Positions 38,781 to 50,135 of a stretch of 64,000 nt of DNA are shown piece by piece. Position 1 is the first letter of the stretch. Each line of letters starts with the position of its first letter. Under the pieces are notes generated by a model that was not told the origin of the DNA, did no database searches, and worked only from the letters and a program-made list of their open reading frames with translations. The stretch lies in assembly GCA_914767885.1 (NCBI GenBank), contig CAJZBQ010000013.1, positions 806,001 to 870,000 on the forward strand, read 5' to 3'. The stretch comes from Blepharisma stoltei. Taxonomy: Eukaryota; Ciliophora; Heterotrichea; Heterotrichida; Blepharismidae. A program made the position numbers and the translations under genes.

Positions 38781-40865
38781 TTATTTTAACTCTATTGCGT
38801 TTCTTACTTGCTTTAAGATAGGTAACCATGTTGGCGGGTCATAGACTCTTTTAGAAGCTTCAACTGCTTTTATTATATTGCTATACATCTGCCCATCAGC
38901 ATTTCCTATAGCCGATCCAAGTATTTTGTCTGGTGCTGCGATTGCATCTATTATATGGAGGCTGTCTTTGGCTAATTCTCTGCACAGATTTACTTCAGCA
39001 TCTTTTACTAGTCTGATTTGGCTACCATTAAATGCATTTTCCAAATAAAGCCCACTATTTTTTTCGACCCTTTCTAAAACAAATAAATAAAAGAGCTTCT
39101 TTATCACGGCTCCTGTCATTTGATTTTTTTCTAAAACTCCATTTACTAGTTTTAATAGCTGCTTGGCTATGATGCATTCGCCATATGATTTTCCTAAATC
39201 TTGTAAATAATGCACTTGTGTGTTATTTCAGGCGTCAAACATATCATCGAATTTTGGACCGTTTTCTTGCAGTTTTGCTATAGATTGGTGTAAGAGTCAG
39301 TTTACACGATATTCCATAAGTTCAATTAATAGTTTCTCATTATAAAGTTCTTCTTCAGTGCTGAAGTCTACTTTAAACGATTTGACTTGATCTAAATCTA
39401 AGGTTAGATATGATAAACTTGGAGCAGTAATTTTAATACCTTTGAATGCTCGCTGTACCTGCTTGAAAATAAATTTTCCAGCTTGTTGGATAAGAACAGT
39501 ATTATCACCTTCCCAGGTGGTATGAACATCACTCATGTTTCTATGAGAGTTTAGTCTTGAATATGCCTGAAAGCCCATCCCGCCAGTTGCTTCTCTGCAT
39601 TCTTGTGTTGCAGCCACGGCAAAGCTACTGGAAATATTTTTCATTGCAGAAAGTATTGAGTGGTATTCTGCTAGCTCATTGCATTCAGGATCGTCAAAAG
39701 TTTTACTTCTAACATTTTTAAATTCTTCCATTAAAAATATCCCACATGATTTTATACCAAACATCTTCGCTAAATGAGGAATTAAGCGATATTGCTGAGT
39801 TTGATAATCTAAAATAGGGATCTCTGGGCCATTTTGCTTGGAAAACTGTTTTTTAATTGCTGCAAACCTTAATGCAATAGTCAGGGAATGCCTCATACAC
39901 ACTTCACTGCCATTAACAACAGCAATTCTACCTCTTATTAGTCCTCCTAACATAATTCCTAATCTTTTTTCTTTGTTTTTAATAGAGCTTTTGAATTTTC
40001 CATCAGTTGTAATTTGGCTTAATCTGTCTAGCAAACAGTCATAAGGAACCCTATAGTCATTAAAAATCAAAAATCCATTGTCAACCCCATCTAAGTATAT
40101 TTTCTTTCCGCAATCCCCAAGAATTACACCAGGAAGTGGCTGATGTGTTTCGTAATCCCTAATAGGAATCACAAAAGCATGCACTCCTTTATCAACTCCA
40201 TCAACAATTAGTTTCGCAAACAATGAGGTCATGTTGGCCGTTTTACCGACTGCTCCAATTAGCCATTTCGCGGACGTAGGCCTTGGAGAATTTATTATAA
40301 ACTCTCTCGTTTTGTGATCATAAGTTGCTGTTGTTTCTAATCCAGCTACATTAGAACCATGCCCAAGCTCAGTCATTGCAAATGAGCCATAATCTTTTAA
40401 ACAGTAGGCTCTATCAATGCTGTTCCTATGCTTTTGAGTTCCTAAGTTTTGGATAGTATCAAGGTAAAGGGTAATATGGACTACAAATCTTGTGGAGGTC
40501 ATCTGACAATACTCGCCAAGGCAATAAAGAAATTCGGATTTCTTCGCAGGATCTTTCATATCAATGTCATAAGTTAGCTGGTTTGAAGTATAAAGAAAGC
40601 CAAGCTGCTCTATAATTTTTTGACGTAAAGGTTCACGACTTAATTCAACATCTTCGGTATGGTCAAAAAGTGGACTTGAACACATTTTGTTTCTGAGTTC
40701 AACAATTTTAGGGTAAAAAGAACCAAAATAGACTTCGGCAACAGTAGTTTTATCGATTTCTTGGCTTCTGCTTAAATATTCAGCAAGCGAAGAATCGTGA
40801 TCAGAAACAGGGAATTTTGAAACAAGATGGGACTGGAGCAATTTCAATCGATGACAGCCAGACAT
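38781..40865 (-). CDS. Peroxisomal acyl-CoA oxidase
   Basis: 694 residues through two UGA-coded Trp (EYRVNWLLHQ and DMFDAWNNTQ). FAD-binding acyl-CoA dehydrogenase fold: MTELGHGSNVAGLETTATYD, FIINSPRPTSAKWLIG, then the ACOX C-terminal domains (ATGGMGFQAYSRLN, DVHTTWEGDNTVLIQQ, ending VRNAIELK). The catalytic Glu is expected in TWEGDN. It catalyses the first step of peroxisomal beta-oxidation, making H2O2. The C-terminal ELK is not a canonical SKL signal, so import route is unclear. Single exon. Confidence 0.94.
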
Positions 40866-41343
40866 TAATTATAAATAGTTGCTAATAGTTCAGAAATTTA
40901 GCTAGGGTAAATAGAGAATATGTGGTAACTATGAAGTGATTTCAGTTTTCGATTAATTTAAGTGTCCTAGGAATTTTGCTATAAAAATTTTGATGCTATT
41001 TTGATCTGTCCACGAGAAATTAAAAATTTAATGAAATAAAAGGTGAACTATTATTTATTTCGGTAAAGAGAATAAGTAGTGATTTTGTGGAATAGCAATG
41101 CTTATAAGCTGAATAGCTTATGAATTATTAATAAAGTCACGAAGAATTGTTTATACTTTTCAATTTATGATATTTTATTAGCTTTTTAGGTAACCATGCA
41201 TATATAGCTGAGCAGTCAAAATCTCATGATTTGTCAAAAATTATTTATTCTCTATCAATATGGTGAAATTATAATATCTTCTTGATTTAATAATTAAATA
41301 TTAAATTCCCTCATTTTTAATTTTATTTTAGTAGTTCCCTATT
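40866..41343. other. Intergenic, nothing recognised
   Basis: AT-rich 478-bp spacer between two minus-strand genes. Confidence 0.5.
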
Positions 41344-42051
41344 TTAATTATATTTTTTACGATTTGCTTCTCTCTCTCGCTTTATTCTAGCATCTTCCTT
41401 CACTTTTTTCTCGCGGTATGCATCTACTTCTACTTTGTTTAAATTTAAAATAATTTGCTTTATGCCTGCGCTCAACCCAATTCCTCCAAGCCCAAGTAGT
41501 ATTAATTGTTCATTACTCATTTCATTTAAGAACTGATAAGAAAAGCTCCCTGCCGACTTTTTAAACAAAAATTGCATAAAACAATACCATCCTCCTAAAT
41601 ACACATCAAAAATAAGCAAGACCCAACTGCTTGGGACAGCAAACTCTTCAATAAATTTCATATCATATATAACTAATCCCAGCAATCCTCCACCTGTCAT
41701 TAGGTCCAGGTAATATTCAGGTATACCTTTTGTGTTTTCATAATCCTCCTCAATTTCTTCAAGCTTAAGCATCTGTATTGAATATTTAAGAATTATTGAT
41801 ATTGACAGCAAGGAGACAGTCATAAGATAAATAGATACCAATAGTTCCTGCTTGATTTTAAGGATTCGAATATTGAATGTTGACATAAATGCAAGCAAAA
41901 AGTATGTGAATGAGAGATAGCAAGAAACCCATTCAATTGAAGTGACTTTGCTGAAAACTCGGATTTTTGCGACCTCATGTGTTTGGTGAGAAGCTGAAAA
42001 CCATAGAAGAACGTGAACTACAATCATAAGTAAATATCATATTCTTGCCAT
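41344..42051 (-). CDS. Polytopic membrane protein, unrecognised
   Basis: 235 residues from the ATG at 42051 (MARIWYLLMIVVHVLLWF, with one UGA-coded Trp). About five hydrophobic helices: N-terminal, around CYLSFTYFLLAFMSTF, LVSIYLMTVSLLSISIIL, SWVLLIFDVYLGGWYCF and LILLGLGGIGLSAGI. The last 30 residues are a highly charged helix (YREKKVKEDARIKREREANR). No family recognised. A diverged MITE lies just upstream. Confidence 0.7.
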
Positions 42052-42065
42052 GATTATTTTATTAA

Positions 42066-42384
42066 CCACCCTGCGTAAGCACGAAAACCATTGAAAAATC
42101 CCTATTTTTTGAGTAAAAACCACCTTCGAGCAAACAAAAAATTTTTTTTAATATGCAAGTGATAATTATTATAACGAAACTTCTAAATAATTCTGTCAAA
42201 TTTTAACAGTTTCGGTTTTAAAAACATAAATTTTCCAATTCAAACAAATGTTCCCTTCCCCATTTTGTAGAATTGGGATTTTTTTTAATTTCAAAAAGAA
42301 TCTACTATAAAATTATATAATTTTTTTTTTGTAAAAAAAAGATATGATAGACAATTTTTTTTTCTATTAAGGAGGGCAGGATAA
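42066..42384. mobile_element. Degenerate CTCCCC-family MITE, intergenic
   Basis: Possible TAA flanks at 42063-42065 and 42382-42384. The ends are eroded (CACCCTGCGTAAGCACG on the left, AAGGAGGGCAGGA on the right), but internal landmarks remain: CCATTGAAAAATCCCTATTTTT, GTGATAATTATTATAACGAA and AACATAAATTTTCC. One of the oldest copies here. Confidence 0.7.
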
Positions 42385-42502
42385 GAAATTTAGGATTATT
42401 TGATTTTAATATGAATTAAGGAAAAACAAAAAATAAGTTAGGAAAGAGATCTTGGCTTAAAAAACAGTGCCATAATTATAAAATTAAATAATTTCAGATT
42501 GA

Positions 42503-43894
42503 TTATCTCAATGCGAACCCTATAGCACAGCTAATCAGTAAAGTTGCAATAGTAACTCCAAATAATCTCTTATCCATAACCCTTTCTCCTCCACTTCCAA
42601 ATCTTTCTATTTTTTTAAGCAAATTCCTAGAGCACTCCAATGCAAAAACAAGTAATATTTGCCCTGTGATGCAAAAGCCAATAATATAATCTAGTCCAGC
42701 TGATGCAGCACTTCTAATGATTTCACAGCAATCTGAGTTCAAGCACCCATATTTTTCTTCCCCATCATTTTCATCTATTTTTCCTATTTGGTCTTCATCA
42801 CATTTCAGCTTATCTTTTGAGCTCTCTATTTCTATATATTTCTCCTTGCATCCTAGGTAATTTAAATGCTTATCTTGCATTATATTCAGCAATTGATAGC
42901 AATTTGTGCTAACAGAAGCTTGAAAATCTTTTGTTGCAAAAACAATAAGCATGCAATAAAGCCAAAGAAAAATGAATAGAATTACAGATATAATTTGAGA
43001 AAGAATGATAAGAGAAATATGTTCTTTATAAGCAGCGAAAAATGAAAACTGAGTATAGATCAATAAAATAATGCCAAGAATAATACCTGAGTGAGTTATT
43101 ATAGGTGCTAAGTTTTCTGAGATGTCCAAAGCATGCCAATATAGTCAATATATCCCTGTGCACAATATTAATCCAATAGCAGATATCAATATGCTGATTT
43201 GAATCACTTGTACGTAATTGTGAATATTTTCATAGTCAATACTAAGTTTGCAAGATAAATAAAATATATAGATGTACCCAATGATGTATTTTAATGATGC
43301 TCCACTAATGAAATATAGTGCTCACTTAACTTTTCAACTGATATCAGGATCCTTAATTGATTCTAACAAGTTTTGATGAGAAATAACAGATACAATTCCT
43401 ATATAAAAGAAGCAAGAGGCCACTAAATGCAGAATGTATAAAGAATTTGTAAAAAAATCCTGAGCTACAATATTATTTCACTGTGTTAGCATTTTTATAT
43501 GTTTAGTTAGCGATTCTTTTGTATATTTCGCCCCAAAATAAACACAAAGAGTTGCACAGATCCCTATTAATGATACAAATGGAGGAAACATCAAGAAATA
43601 TTTATTTGTGTGGTGAAAAGCCATTACTCCAGCTATAAGAACAATAACTGGAGCAAATAGAATCCCTATAGCAGCTATCTGAAGCCGATTAAGGATTTTT
43701 TCTTCTTCTTTTATGGTCATTCGATTTGTATGCCTTTCTGAAATTCGTGAAATGCTTGGAAAAGGTTTTAATAAATTATTTTGTGCTTCTGTCATTTGAG
43801 GCATTTCAATCGATTGCTTAAGTTGATTTTCTCCTTTTTCATCCTCATCAGTAAAGTTTGAGTAATTCTTCATACCTCTTTGCTTTATCTCCAT
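42503..43894 (-). CDS. Multi-spanning membrane protein with tetraspanin-like C-terminal half
   Basis: 463 residues from the ATG at 43894 (MEIKQRGMKNYSNF), reading four UGA codons as Trp (LTQWNNIV, DISWKVKWAL, GIYWLYW). A charged cytosolic N-terminus precedes about nine helices. Near the C-terminus a Cys-containing extracellular-type loop (CYQLLNIMQDKHLNYLGC ... CLNSDCCEII) lies between two helices and resembles a tetraspanin large loop with its CC pair, but the total helix number exceeds a tetraspanin. Two ancestral halves or a ciliate-specific fusion are possible. Function unknown. Confidence 0.65.
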
Positions 43895-44100
43895 ATTAGC
43901 AAATATTTCCAATAAAATTTTCCAGCTAATTATCAAAAGAATCAACAAAAATCTTTCCTTAAAATCTATAATTAAAATTATTATTTTTTAGAATTTTCTT
44001 ATGCTTGCACATTGATAATTATCCTGGTATTTTTCTCTCCATTTAATTGCTCACTTGAGATTCCCTGCACTGGATTTTTAAATAAAAGAAATCTTGCGCG

Positions 44101-45743
44101 ATGTCAGCAGCTGTTGTAAGAGAGCGGAAATCCATAAGGACATATACATCTCCTCCTGATGCAGGGCAGCCTGAGTATCGAGACTATAAAATTGAAAAAT
44201 CAATTCTTACGCCATCTCTTTCACTTCCTTATCAAAGCCAACCTGAAATAAATATAGTTCCTGATAGCAAAGTAGAGGACTCAATAAATCTTTTTATATC
44301 AGAAAATGATGAAAAGGAAAAGAATCCTAGAAAGCTGTCCCCAGATTTTCGACAAGAAGAAATTGACAATGTCAATGAAGAAACAAAATTTCCAATTGAT
44401 ATTAAAGGCTCTTTATCACTCGTTGAAGAAGATTTTCCTTCAGACGAGTCAACACCATTAGGTGCTAAGTCAATCTTTTCTCAATTTTCTAACGAAAAAT
44501 CGAAGCTCAAATATTCTGAAGACGAAATAAGGAAAGCAGGGGATGAGGACTGATCTTGGGTACTACCGATAGAAATAGTAAAAATTCTGAGAAGGAACTG
44601 CGAAAAGCCACAAATGCTTATGGCAGCCAACTCTAATTATAAAAATAGTTGGCGTGCTGAAGAAGACGAAACACAGAAAAAAATCAGGCAAGGCGCAATT
44701 GAAACTACAAAAAAAGTTAATGCAGAGAAAACAACTAAAGAGAAAGTTCTATGCCAAATTAAAATAATCTTGAATAAAATGAGCCTTGTAAATTTTGACA
44801 AGCTTAAAGAAGAATTGTTTGAAATTGCTAAGTCCAATGAAGAATATCTAGAGCCATTAGCAGGCGCGATTTTTCAAAAAGCCTGTTTTGAGAAAAAATA
44901 TGTGGGGATGTATGCTGATTTATGCAAATACTTATCTAATGAGTATCTAGATTTTCAGCTTGGATATAAAGTAGATCCACCTAAAAAGACACAAGATAGT
45001 TTATTCAGGAAAATTCTCTTAAATATATGTCAGGAATCTTTTGAAGATATGTGAACAAATAATTTTAAGTACAAAAATGAGCCGGTTTATAAAGTTAAAA
45101 GTTTAGGATGTGCAAAATTTATTGGTGAACTTTTTAAAATTGGTTTAATTCCACCAAAGATAATTTTTACTTGTCTTATGGAATTAATTAGCCAAGATTT
45201 TAAAGAAAAATACAAAAACCCTGATATAAACTCTTTGCAACTTGATGACGATAAATTAGAAGGAGCAATTTTAATACTACTAGCTGGAGGGTTTGCTTTT
45301 GAAAATGAAAAAAATTTATCTAGAACTAATGCAGTTGTTAATGCACTTACTCCCACCATCCGTGAGATAGCAAAAAAATTTTGTTTGGGGGCGAACTTTT
45401 TTAAAAAAATTATTTATGAATTTGAAAGTAATTGCTCTTTCGAAATTTAAAAAGATTCAAAATGAAGAATTTTTTTAATATGTAAAACATATGCTTAACA
45501 AGCTGCTTAAAAATTAACAGAATAGTTTAGCTAGATATTTCAAAAATAGCTTAATTATATTAATAGATTTTTTATAAAATCTTTTTGCGCTTTCACAAAT
45601 AGGGATATAGTGAAATAATGACTAGAAATCTGACTAACTCGCGAAACAAATTTTTAATACTTGTAACAATTATTTAGGATATGATTGAACTAAGAGCCTC
45701 AGGCTGGCAGCCAAGGCCAATCGAATCGCCTATCGTTAATTAA
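44101..45743 (+). CDS. eIF4G-like MIF4G-domain protein, with a decayed IES and a 15-nt intron
   Basis: Join 44101..45349, 45637..45662 and 45678..45743 gives 446 residues. A disordered N-terminus (about 150 residues) leads into a MIF4G domain: VLCQIKIILNKMSLVNFDKL, EPLAGAIFQKACFEKKYVGM, ADLCKYLSNEYLD. Two UGA codons are Trp (DEDWSWVLP, FEDMWTNNF). Excising a degenerate MITE joins VVNAL to NSRNKFLIL, and removing the intron at 45663-45677 joins this to DMIELRASGWQPR, the conserved end of eIF4G MIF4G domains (DLIELRxxxWxPR). Binds eIF4A in family members. The protein ends soon after, so it is a short, MIF4G-only form. Confidence 0.78.
45350..45636. mobile_element. Degenerate CTCCCC-family MITE in eIF4G-like gene
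   Basis: Left flank TTA at 45347-45349, right flank CTA at 45634-45636, so the original duplication has a mismatch. The left end reads CTCCCACCATCCGTGAGATAGC; internal matches are AAATTAACAGAATAGTTTAGC and the ATTATATTAAT core. Right-end G-run lost. Shortened to 287 bp. Confidence 0.65.
45663..45677 (+). other. 15-nt intron in eIF4G-like gene
   Basis: GTAACAATTATTTAG; ends in an in-frame TAG and its removal produces the conserved LIL-DMIELR junction. Confidence 0.8.
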
Positions 45744-46085
45744 ATTTTATTAAGCATTTTAAAATCTCATTATATTGTAGAAATCAGCTAATCAGTTCAT
45801 CACATTTTCATAAATAATTTTAAATTAATAGTCTAATATGCATCCATCAGCATGCCTAAAATTGTAGCAATTCCTATTTTAGATCATCCTTGCACAAACC
45901 AAAAAAAGTTTATTAAAGATAATAATTTTATCAATAAATAAAAGCATTTTTAATAATATTGATTTTTATTCAGAAAGAAAACAAGACTAATTAATTAATA
46001 ATTAAAGAGTTGTGATTAAAATAATAAGGCTTCTTTTTATGATTCATATACATCTTTATAAAACTGCTTAAAAATCATATATTAA
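45744..46085. other. Intergenic, nothing recognised
   Basis: AT-rich 340-bp spacer between two plus-strand genes. Confidence 0.5.
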
Positions 46086-46496
46086 ATGGAATCTCCTGTG
46101 AGTGCATCTCAATCTCAGCCTGACATTAAGAAGTTCATTAAACACATGCACAAAAAAATAGAAGAAATTAGAGTACAGATGTTTGATTCCAAACAAGATT
46201 ATGAAAAATTAAGAAGTGAAGCCAAATCTCTGGAATCTCAAAATAACGCCGAAAGCAATGATATAACTAATAGGATACTTGATGAGCTAGATAGGCTAGA
46301 AAATCAATTTAAAAAGCAGATTAATGAAGAAAAAACTGAAGTCAGCTTCTTGAAGCAGCAAATTGCAAGTGTGACCCAAGAAAAGATAAAGCTTGAACAA
46401 AATTGTTTGCTATTAGGAACAAGAGTAGATGAAGCTGAAAGGGTGGTGGGAATTGAGCTAACTCTGCCTTCTATTGAAGATATTAGACATTTCTAA
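46086..46496 (+). CDS. Small coiled-coil protein
   Basis: 136 residues dominated by heptads (KKFIKHMHKKIEEIRVQMF, RILDELDRLENQFKKQINEE, VSFLKQQIASVTQEKIKLEQ) and a short ordered end (ELTLPSIEDIRHF). No family recognised. Likely cytoskeletal or ciliary from structure. Confidence 0.65.
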   Translation: MESPVSASQSQPDIKKFIKHMHKKIEEIRVQMFDSKQDYEKLRSEAKSLESQNNAESNDITNRILDELDRLENQFKKQINEEKTEVSFLKQQIASVTQEKIKLEQNCLLLGTRVDEAERVVGIELTLPSIEDIRHF

Positions 46497-46585
46497 TATA
46501 ATAAGCGATTATACATTATGATATCTTATAAATAGAACTTATTTGTATCAAAACAAATCGCTACTTAAAATAAATTCAAAATTAA

Positions 46586-47128
46586 TTATTTCATTGTTTG
46601 GACAAAACTTATTGAGCATGGCCTTTTATGTTTCAAATCCTGAATTGAAATATTTTGACTTCCACTATTAGTGTGGTAAAGTCTATTAACAGCGTTTCTT
46701 GCAATTTTTTGTTTTTCTCGCATACATTGCCTAGATTTCTGGCTTCGATAGTTATAAGTCATCTTCATAAAAGAATCAGAGCTAAGATTTCTTAATCTAG
46801 GATGTTTTCTTAATGTACTTGTGAAAATATTTCTCTCAACACCAGGAACATAAGCAGCGTGCAGTCCTCCACTATCACGAGCAATATAAAAATCTCTCCC
46901 AGAGCCATCAGAGTGATATTTAAAGACTGGAGAAGCTAGTCTTGGCGCAGGACTGAAAAACCGTCGATTCGGACTTGGGTTGGAGCTTTTAAAGCCTGAC
47001 GGTGAACTTGGTCCTGAGTTTATAAAGCCTCCATTGTTTACTGAAATATATTTATCCCTCCCATTTCCATCATTGCTATAATGTGTATATTTCGGCATAA
47101 AAGTTCGATATAATGATCCTGCATCCAT
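46586..47128 (-). CDS. Ciliate-type basic protein with DG-x-GRD-x-YI repeats
   Basis: 180 residues. Two copies of the motif H-x-x-DG-(N/S)-GRD-x-YI occur (YTHYSNDGNGRDKYISVNNG and YHSDGSGRDFYIARDSGG). Such GRD-YI repeats appear in flagellar and ciliary proteins of ciliates and algae, possibly microtubule-binding; that is from memory and uncertain. The C-terminal half is Arg/Lys-rich (SQKSRQCMREKQKIARNAV). The gene is divergent from the FYVE gene with 12 bp between the ATGs. Confidence 0.65.
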   Translation of the reverse strand: MDAGSLYRTFMPKYTHYSNDGNGRDKYISVNNGGFINSGPSSPSGFKSSNPSPNRRFFSPAPRLASPVFKYHSDGSGRDFYIARDSGGLHAAYVPGVERNIFTSTLRKHPRLRNLSSDSFMKMTYNYRSQKSRQCMREKQKIARNAVNRLYHTNSGSQNISIQDLKHKRPCSISFVQTMK

Positions 47129-47140
47129 TTATAATATAAG

Positions 47141-47866
47141 ATGGGAAACTCTCAAATAAAAGAAGAAAAAGAGACTTCCGAAGTGAAGGATCAGGTCTTT
47201 GAAAGCCAGTTTAAGCGAATTATTTATACTCCAAATAATTTCAACAACGACCCAAAAAATACCGAATGAAACAATGTTTTGCTAAAAATTGAAGGCGGAG
47301 TTTTGTATTCCTTTATGGACTCTCGTTTAGAGCATAAAGTGAAAATCAATAAAGCTATAAGCATTTCGGCGGAAGATGCACATTTAAAGGAATTTTTATT
47401 AGGTCTCCAATTATCAGGAGAAGATTTTATTTGGAGGCTAAGGTCGGAAACTCTGGTTGAGTTCATACAATGAAAAAAAGCGCTGATGATATGCAGAAGG
47501 CCGGAGTGGCAGAAATCGAATGTTTGCCAAGAATGTGGGGCTGCTTTTCATGTTTATAGAAGAAGCCACCATTGTAGATCGTGTGGAAGACAGTTATGTG
47601 ATAAATGCTCTTCTTATTTTATGGATTTGGAGTCTATGGGATATATAACTCAGCAGAGGTCTTGCAAGAAGTGTATTAGCGAGTGAAAAATGATTAGAAA
47701 TTCTACGACGGGAAGTATGATAGAAGAAAGGAAAAGAATTAGCAGATCGATTATGAAGCAGAAAATGTCGCTTCTAAATGCTACGAAAGACTCGTTTCTA
47801 GAAAAAGATTTAAAAGAGTCGTCTAATCCGTCTTTATTATGTGGTATGGGAAAAGACGGATTTTAA
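47141..47866 (+). CDS. FYVE zinc-finger protein with PH-like domain
   Basis: 241 residues from the ATG at 47141; MGNS suits N-myristoylation. Residues about 25-115 (VLLKIEGGVLYSFMDSRLEH ... WRLRSETLVEFIQWKKAL) look like a PH fold ending in the usual helix. Then comes a FYVE finger with CQECGAAFHVYRRSHHCRSC and GRQLCDKCS ... CKKC; the R-R-S-H-H-C-R signature that binds phosphatidylinositol 3-phosphate is intact. Three UGA codons are Trp (TEWNNV, IQWKKA, SEWKMI). Endosomal membrane role from family knowledge. Confidence 0.88.
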
Positions 47867-48158
47867 ATAATTATATAATTAAATGTTTAATAATAGATAG
47901 CAGTTAATATCTCAATATTAGAAATCATAATAGAGTGCAGAATGACTCAAAATTTTTTTATGAAATAAGTTATTTCTTTATTATGATAAACTATTTCAAT
48001 ATGTCTTAAAAATCTTTTTTTTATCAGTTTCACCTGTTAACTTATTATATAAATAAAGTCATTTAAATTTATAATTCATTACTTTGATGTATTAAAAAAC
48101 AATGAATTGATAATTTAATGGCATCTTCTATACAAAAAAATTTTATCATAATTAAAAT
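47867..48158. other. Intergenic, nothing recognised
   Basis: AT-rich spacer between two plus-strand genes. Confidence 0.4.
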
Positions 48159-50123
48159 ATGGGTCAGAGTCATTCATACCAATCTTTAAGAATCCAAAAT
48201 AGCTTAAAGCATAAGCACACCCATCGATTATCAGACGGAGATCGTCCTCATGGATCATCAAAGACATTTTGCATCCTTTTTGATTCTGAACAAGTCAACA
48301 TCCAAGTACTGGACGATAACTTGACCTGTGGCTGACTATTATCTGAAGTAATTCGGCTCTATAAAGGAGATAAACAAATAATAGGTCTCCAAACTGTAAA
48401 TAATATAGATATCCTTGATTACTGACTAAGCGACTATGAAAGACCGCTTCAACCTTTCAAAGACAACGAAACTTTTGTTCCTATATATGAACAAGAAATT
48501 TCAAACGAAATATCAACAGCTCATTTTTTACCAATAAGGACTATAGGAAAAGGAGGATTTTCAAGGGTGATTGAAGCCAGAAAGCTAGACTCTGGGATTA
48601 TTTATGCAATTAAAATTATGAGCAAAAGCTTTGTCATTAATGAAGAAAAAGTTGTACAGATATTAACTGAGAGAAGCATTATGGGAAAAGTTAAGCATCC
48701 TTTTATTGTAGATTTGCATTGAGCCTTTCAAACTGTAATTTCTAGCTAGGGGAGAGAGCTTTTTCTTGTCATGGATTTTTGCCCAGGAGGAGAGCTATTT
48801 TTTCATCTACATAACCTTGGAAGGTTCACTGAAAAACAAGCCAAATTTTATTTTGCTGAAATTTTGCTAGGATTGGAGTATTTGCACAATGTGAATGTTA
48901 TATATAGAGATTTAAAGCCAGAAAATATTTTATTAGATATGGATGGTCATATAAAATTAATAGATTTTGGCTTGTCCAAAGAATCAGTTTCTAATAGAGG
49001 GAGAAGCTATTCATTTTGTGGATCGCCAGAATATATGAGTCCTGAGATGCTGAAAGGCACTGGGCATGGCAGAGAGGTTGATTTTTATAGCCTTGGAGCT
49101 TTGCTGTTTGAAATGTTAACAGGCCTTCCTCCATTTTATGACTCAAATAGATCGAAAATGTATATGAGAATTCTTCAAGAAGAATTAAACTTACCAAATT
49201 TCATTAGTGAAGAAGCAAGAGATTTATTATCAAGACTCCTTGAAAAAGATCCTGAATTGAGGATTGGATCTACTATTGGGGCCGAAGCAATTAAAGCGCA
49301 TCCATGATGCCAAAAAATTAATTGGAAAAAAATTGAAAATAAACAGATTTTGCCACCTTTTCGACCAAATTTAAGATATCCGAATTTTGATCCTGAATAT
49401 ATGGCGATTCCAATAGATTTAAATGAATTTTTCGAAAATTCTCCGAATTTGCCAAATGACCCTTTTGAAGAATTCGATTTTTCGGGCACAGAAAATGAGC
49501 AAAAGCTCTCTTTATTTCCTAAAAATGCCGTTCAAGCAGACATATCTGCTATATCAACCCAAGCAAGCAAGTCTACAGGCTTCATAAGCCGAAATATTTC
49601 TTTGACGACAGTTTCAGCAATTGCTGAAGAAGAAGACGATGTAAACACTACTCATATCAAAGAATTCCAGCCTGCAAGCTCGCCTAGAGCTTTATTAGAT
49701 CAAGCAAAAAGAAGGAGAGATACAGAAGTTTCTGAAAAAAAATTTACATTTTCTTTGAAAGATTTAAAAAATCCTCCAAAGAAAAGAGCTCTTAATTTAG
49801 CGATTTTCCCCAAAAATTCAAAGCCTGCCCGAATAATTAATGATAGACAAAATACAGAAATTTTGGTTAAAAGTCCTAAGCCTTATTTAACATTTGACAA
49901 AGAAATAAATCAATTAGCTGAATCAGCATCTCCGTCAGTAAGAATCGCTAAAAAACAAAAAAGGCACACATTTAAGCCAGAAATAATGAAAAAAGCTCCA
50001 AAATCCCAAGAAATTTTACAAGCAAATAAAATATCTGATGTTTTAAATGAAATAGAAAAGAAGCTAAAAGCAAAACCGGCTAAAAAACGAATTATAAAAA
50101 CTAAAAATAATGTAATAATTTAA
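48159..50123 (+). CDS. AGC-family protein kinase with 15-nt intron
   Basis: Join 48159..48734 and 48750..50123 gives 649 residues. N-terminus MGQSHSYQ could be myristoylated. Residues about 40-120 form a ubiquitin-like or RA-like module. The kinase domain shows GKGGFSRV, AIKIMSK, HWAFQT/GRELFLVMDFCPGG, VIYRDLKPENILLD, LIDFGLS, CGSPEYMSPEM and a DxYSLG helix. The intron GTAATTTCTAGCTAG (48735-48749) splits the hinge and ends in TAG. Four UGA codons are Trp. The AGC tail follows (FRPNLRYPNFDPEYM, DPFEEFDFSG), then a 200-residue basic extension. Resembles S6K/PKA-type kinases; the substrate is unknown. Confidence 0.9.
48735..48749 (+). other. 15-nt intron in AGC kinase gene
   Basis: GTAATTTCTAGCTAG, phase 0. 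Removal joins HWAFQT to GRELFLVMDF, the expected kinase subdomain IV-V sequence; unspliced, two TAG triplets interrupt the region. Confidence 0.92.
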
Positions 50124-50135
50124 AATTAAGAAAAA

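Noticed and set aside
49175-49489. Minus-strand open frame in the kinase gene
   Set aside because: Antisense of the kinase tail; no similarity.
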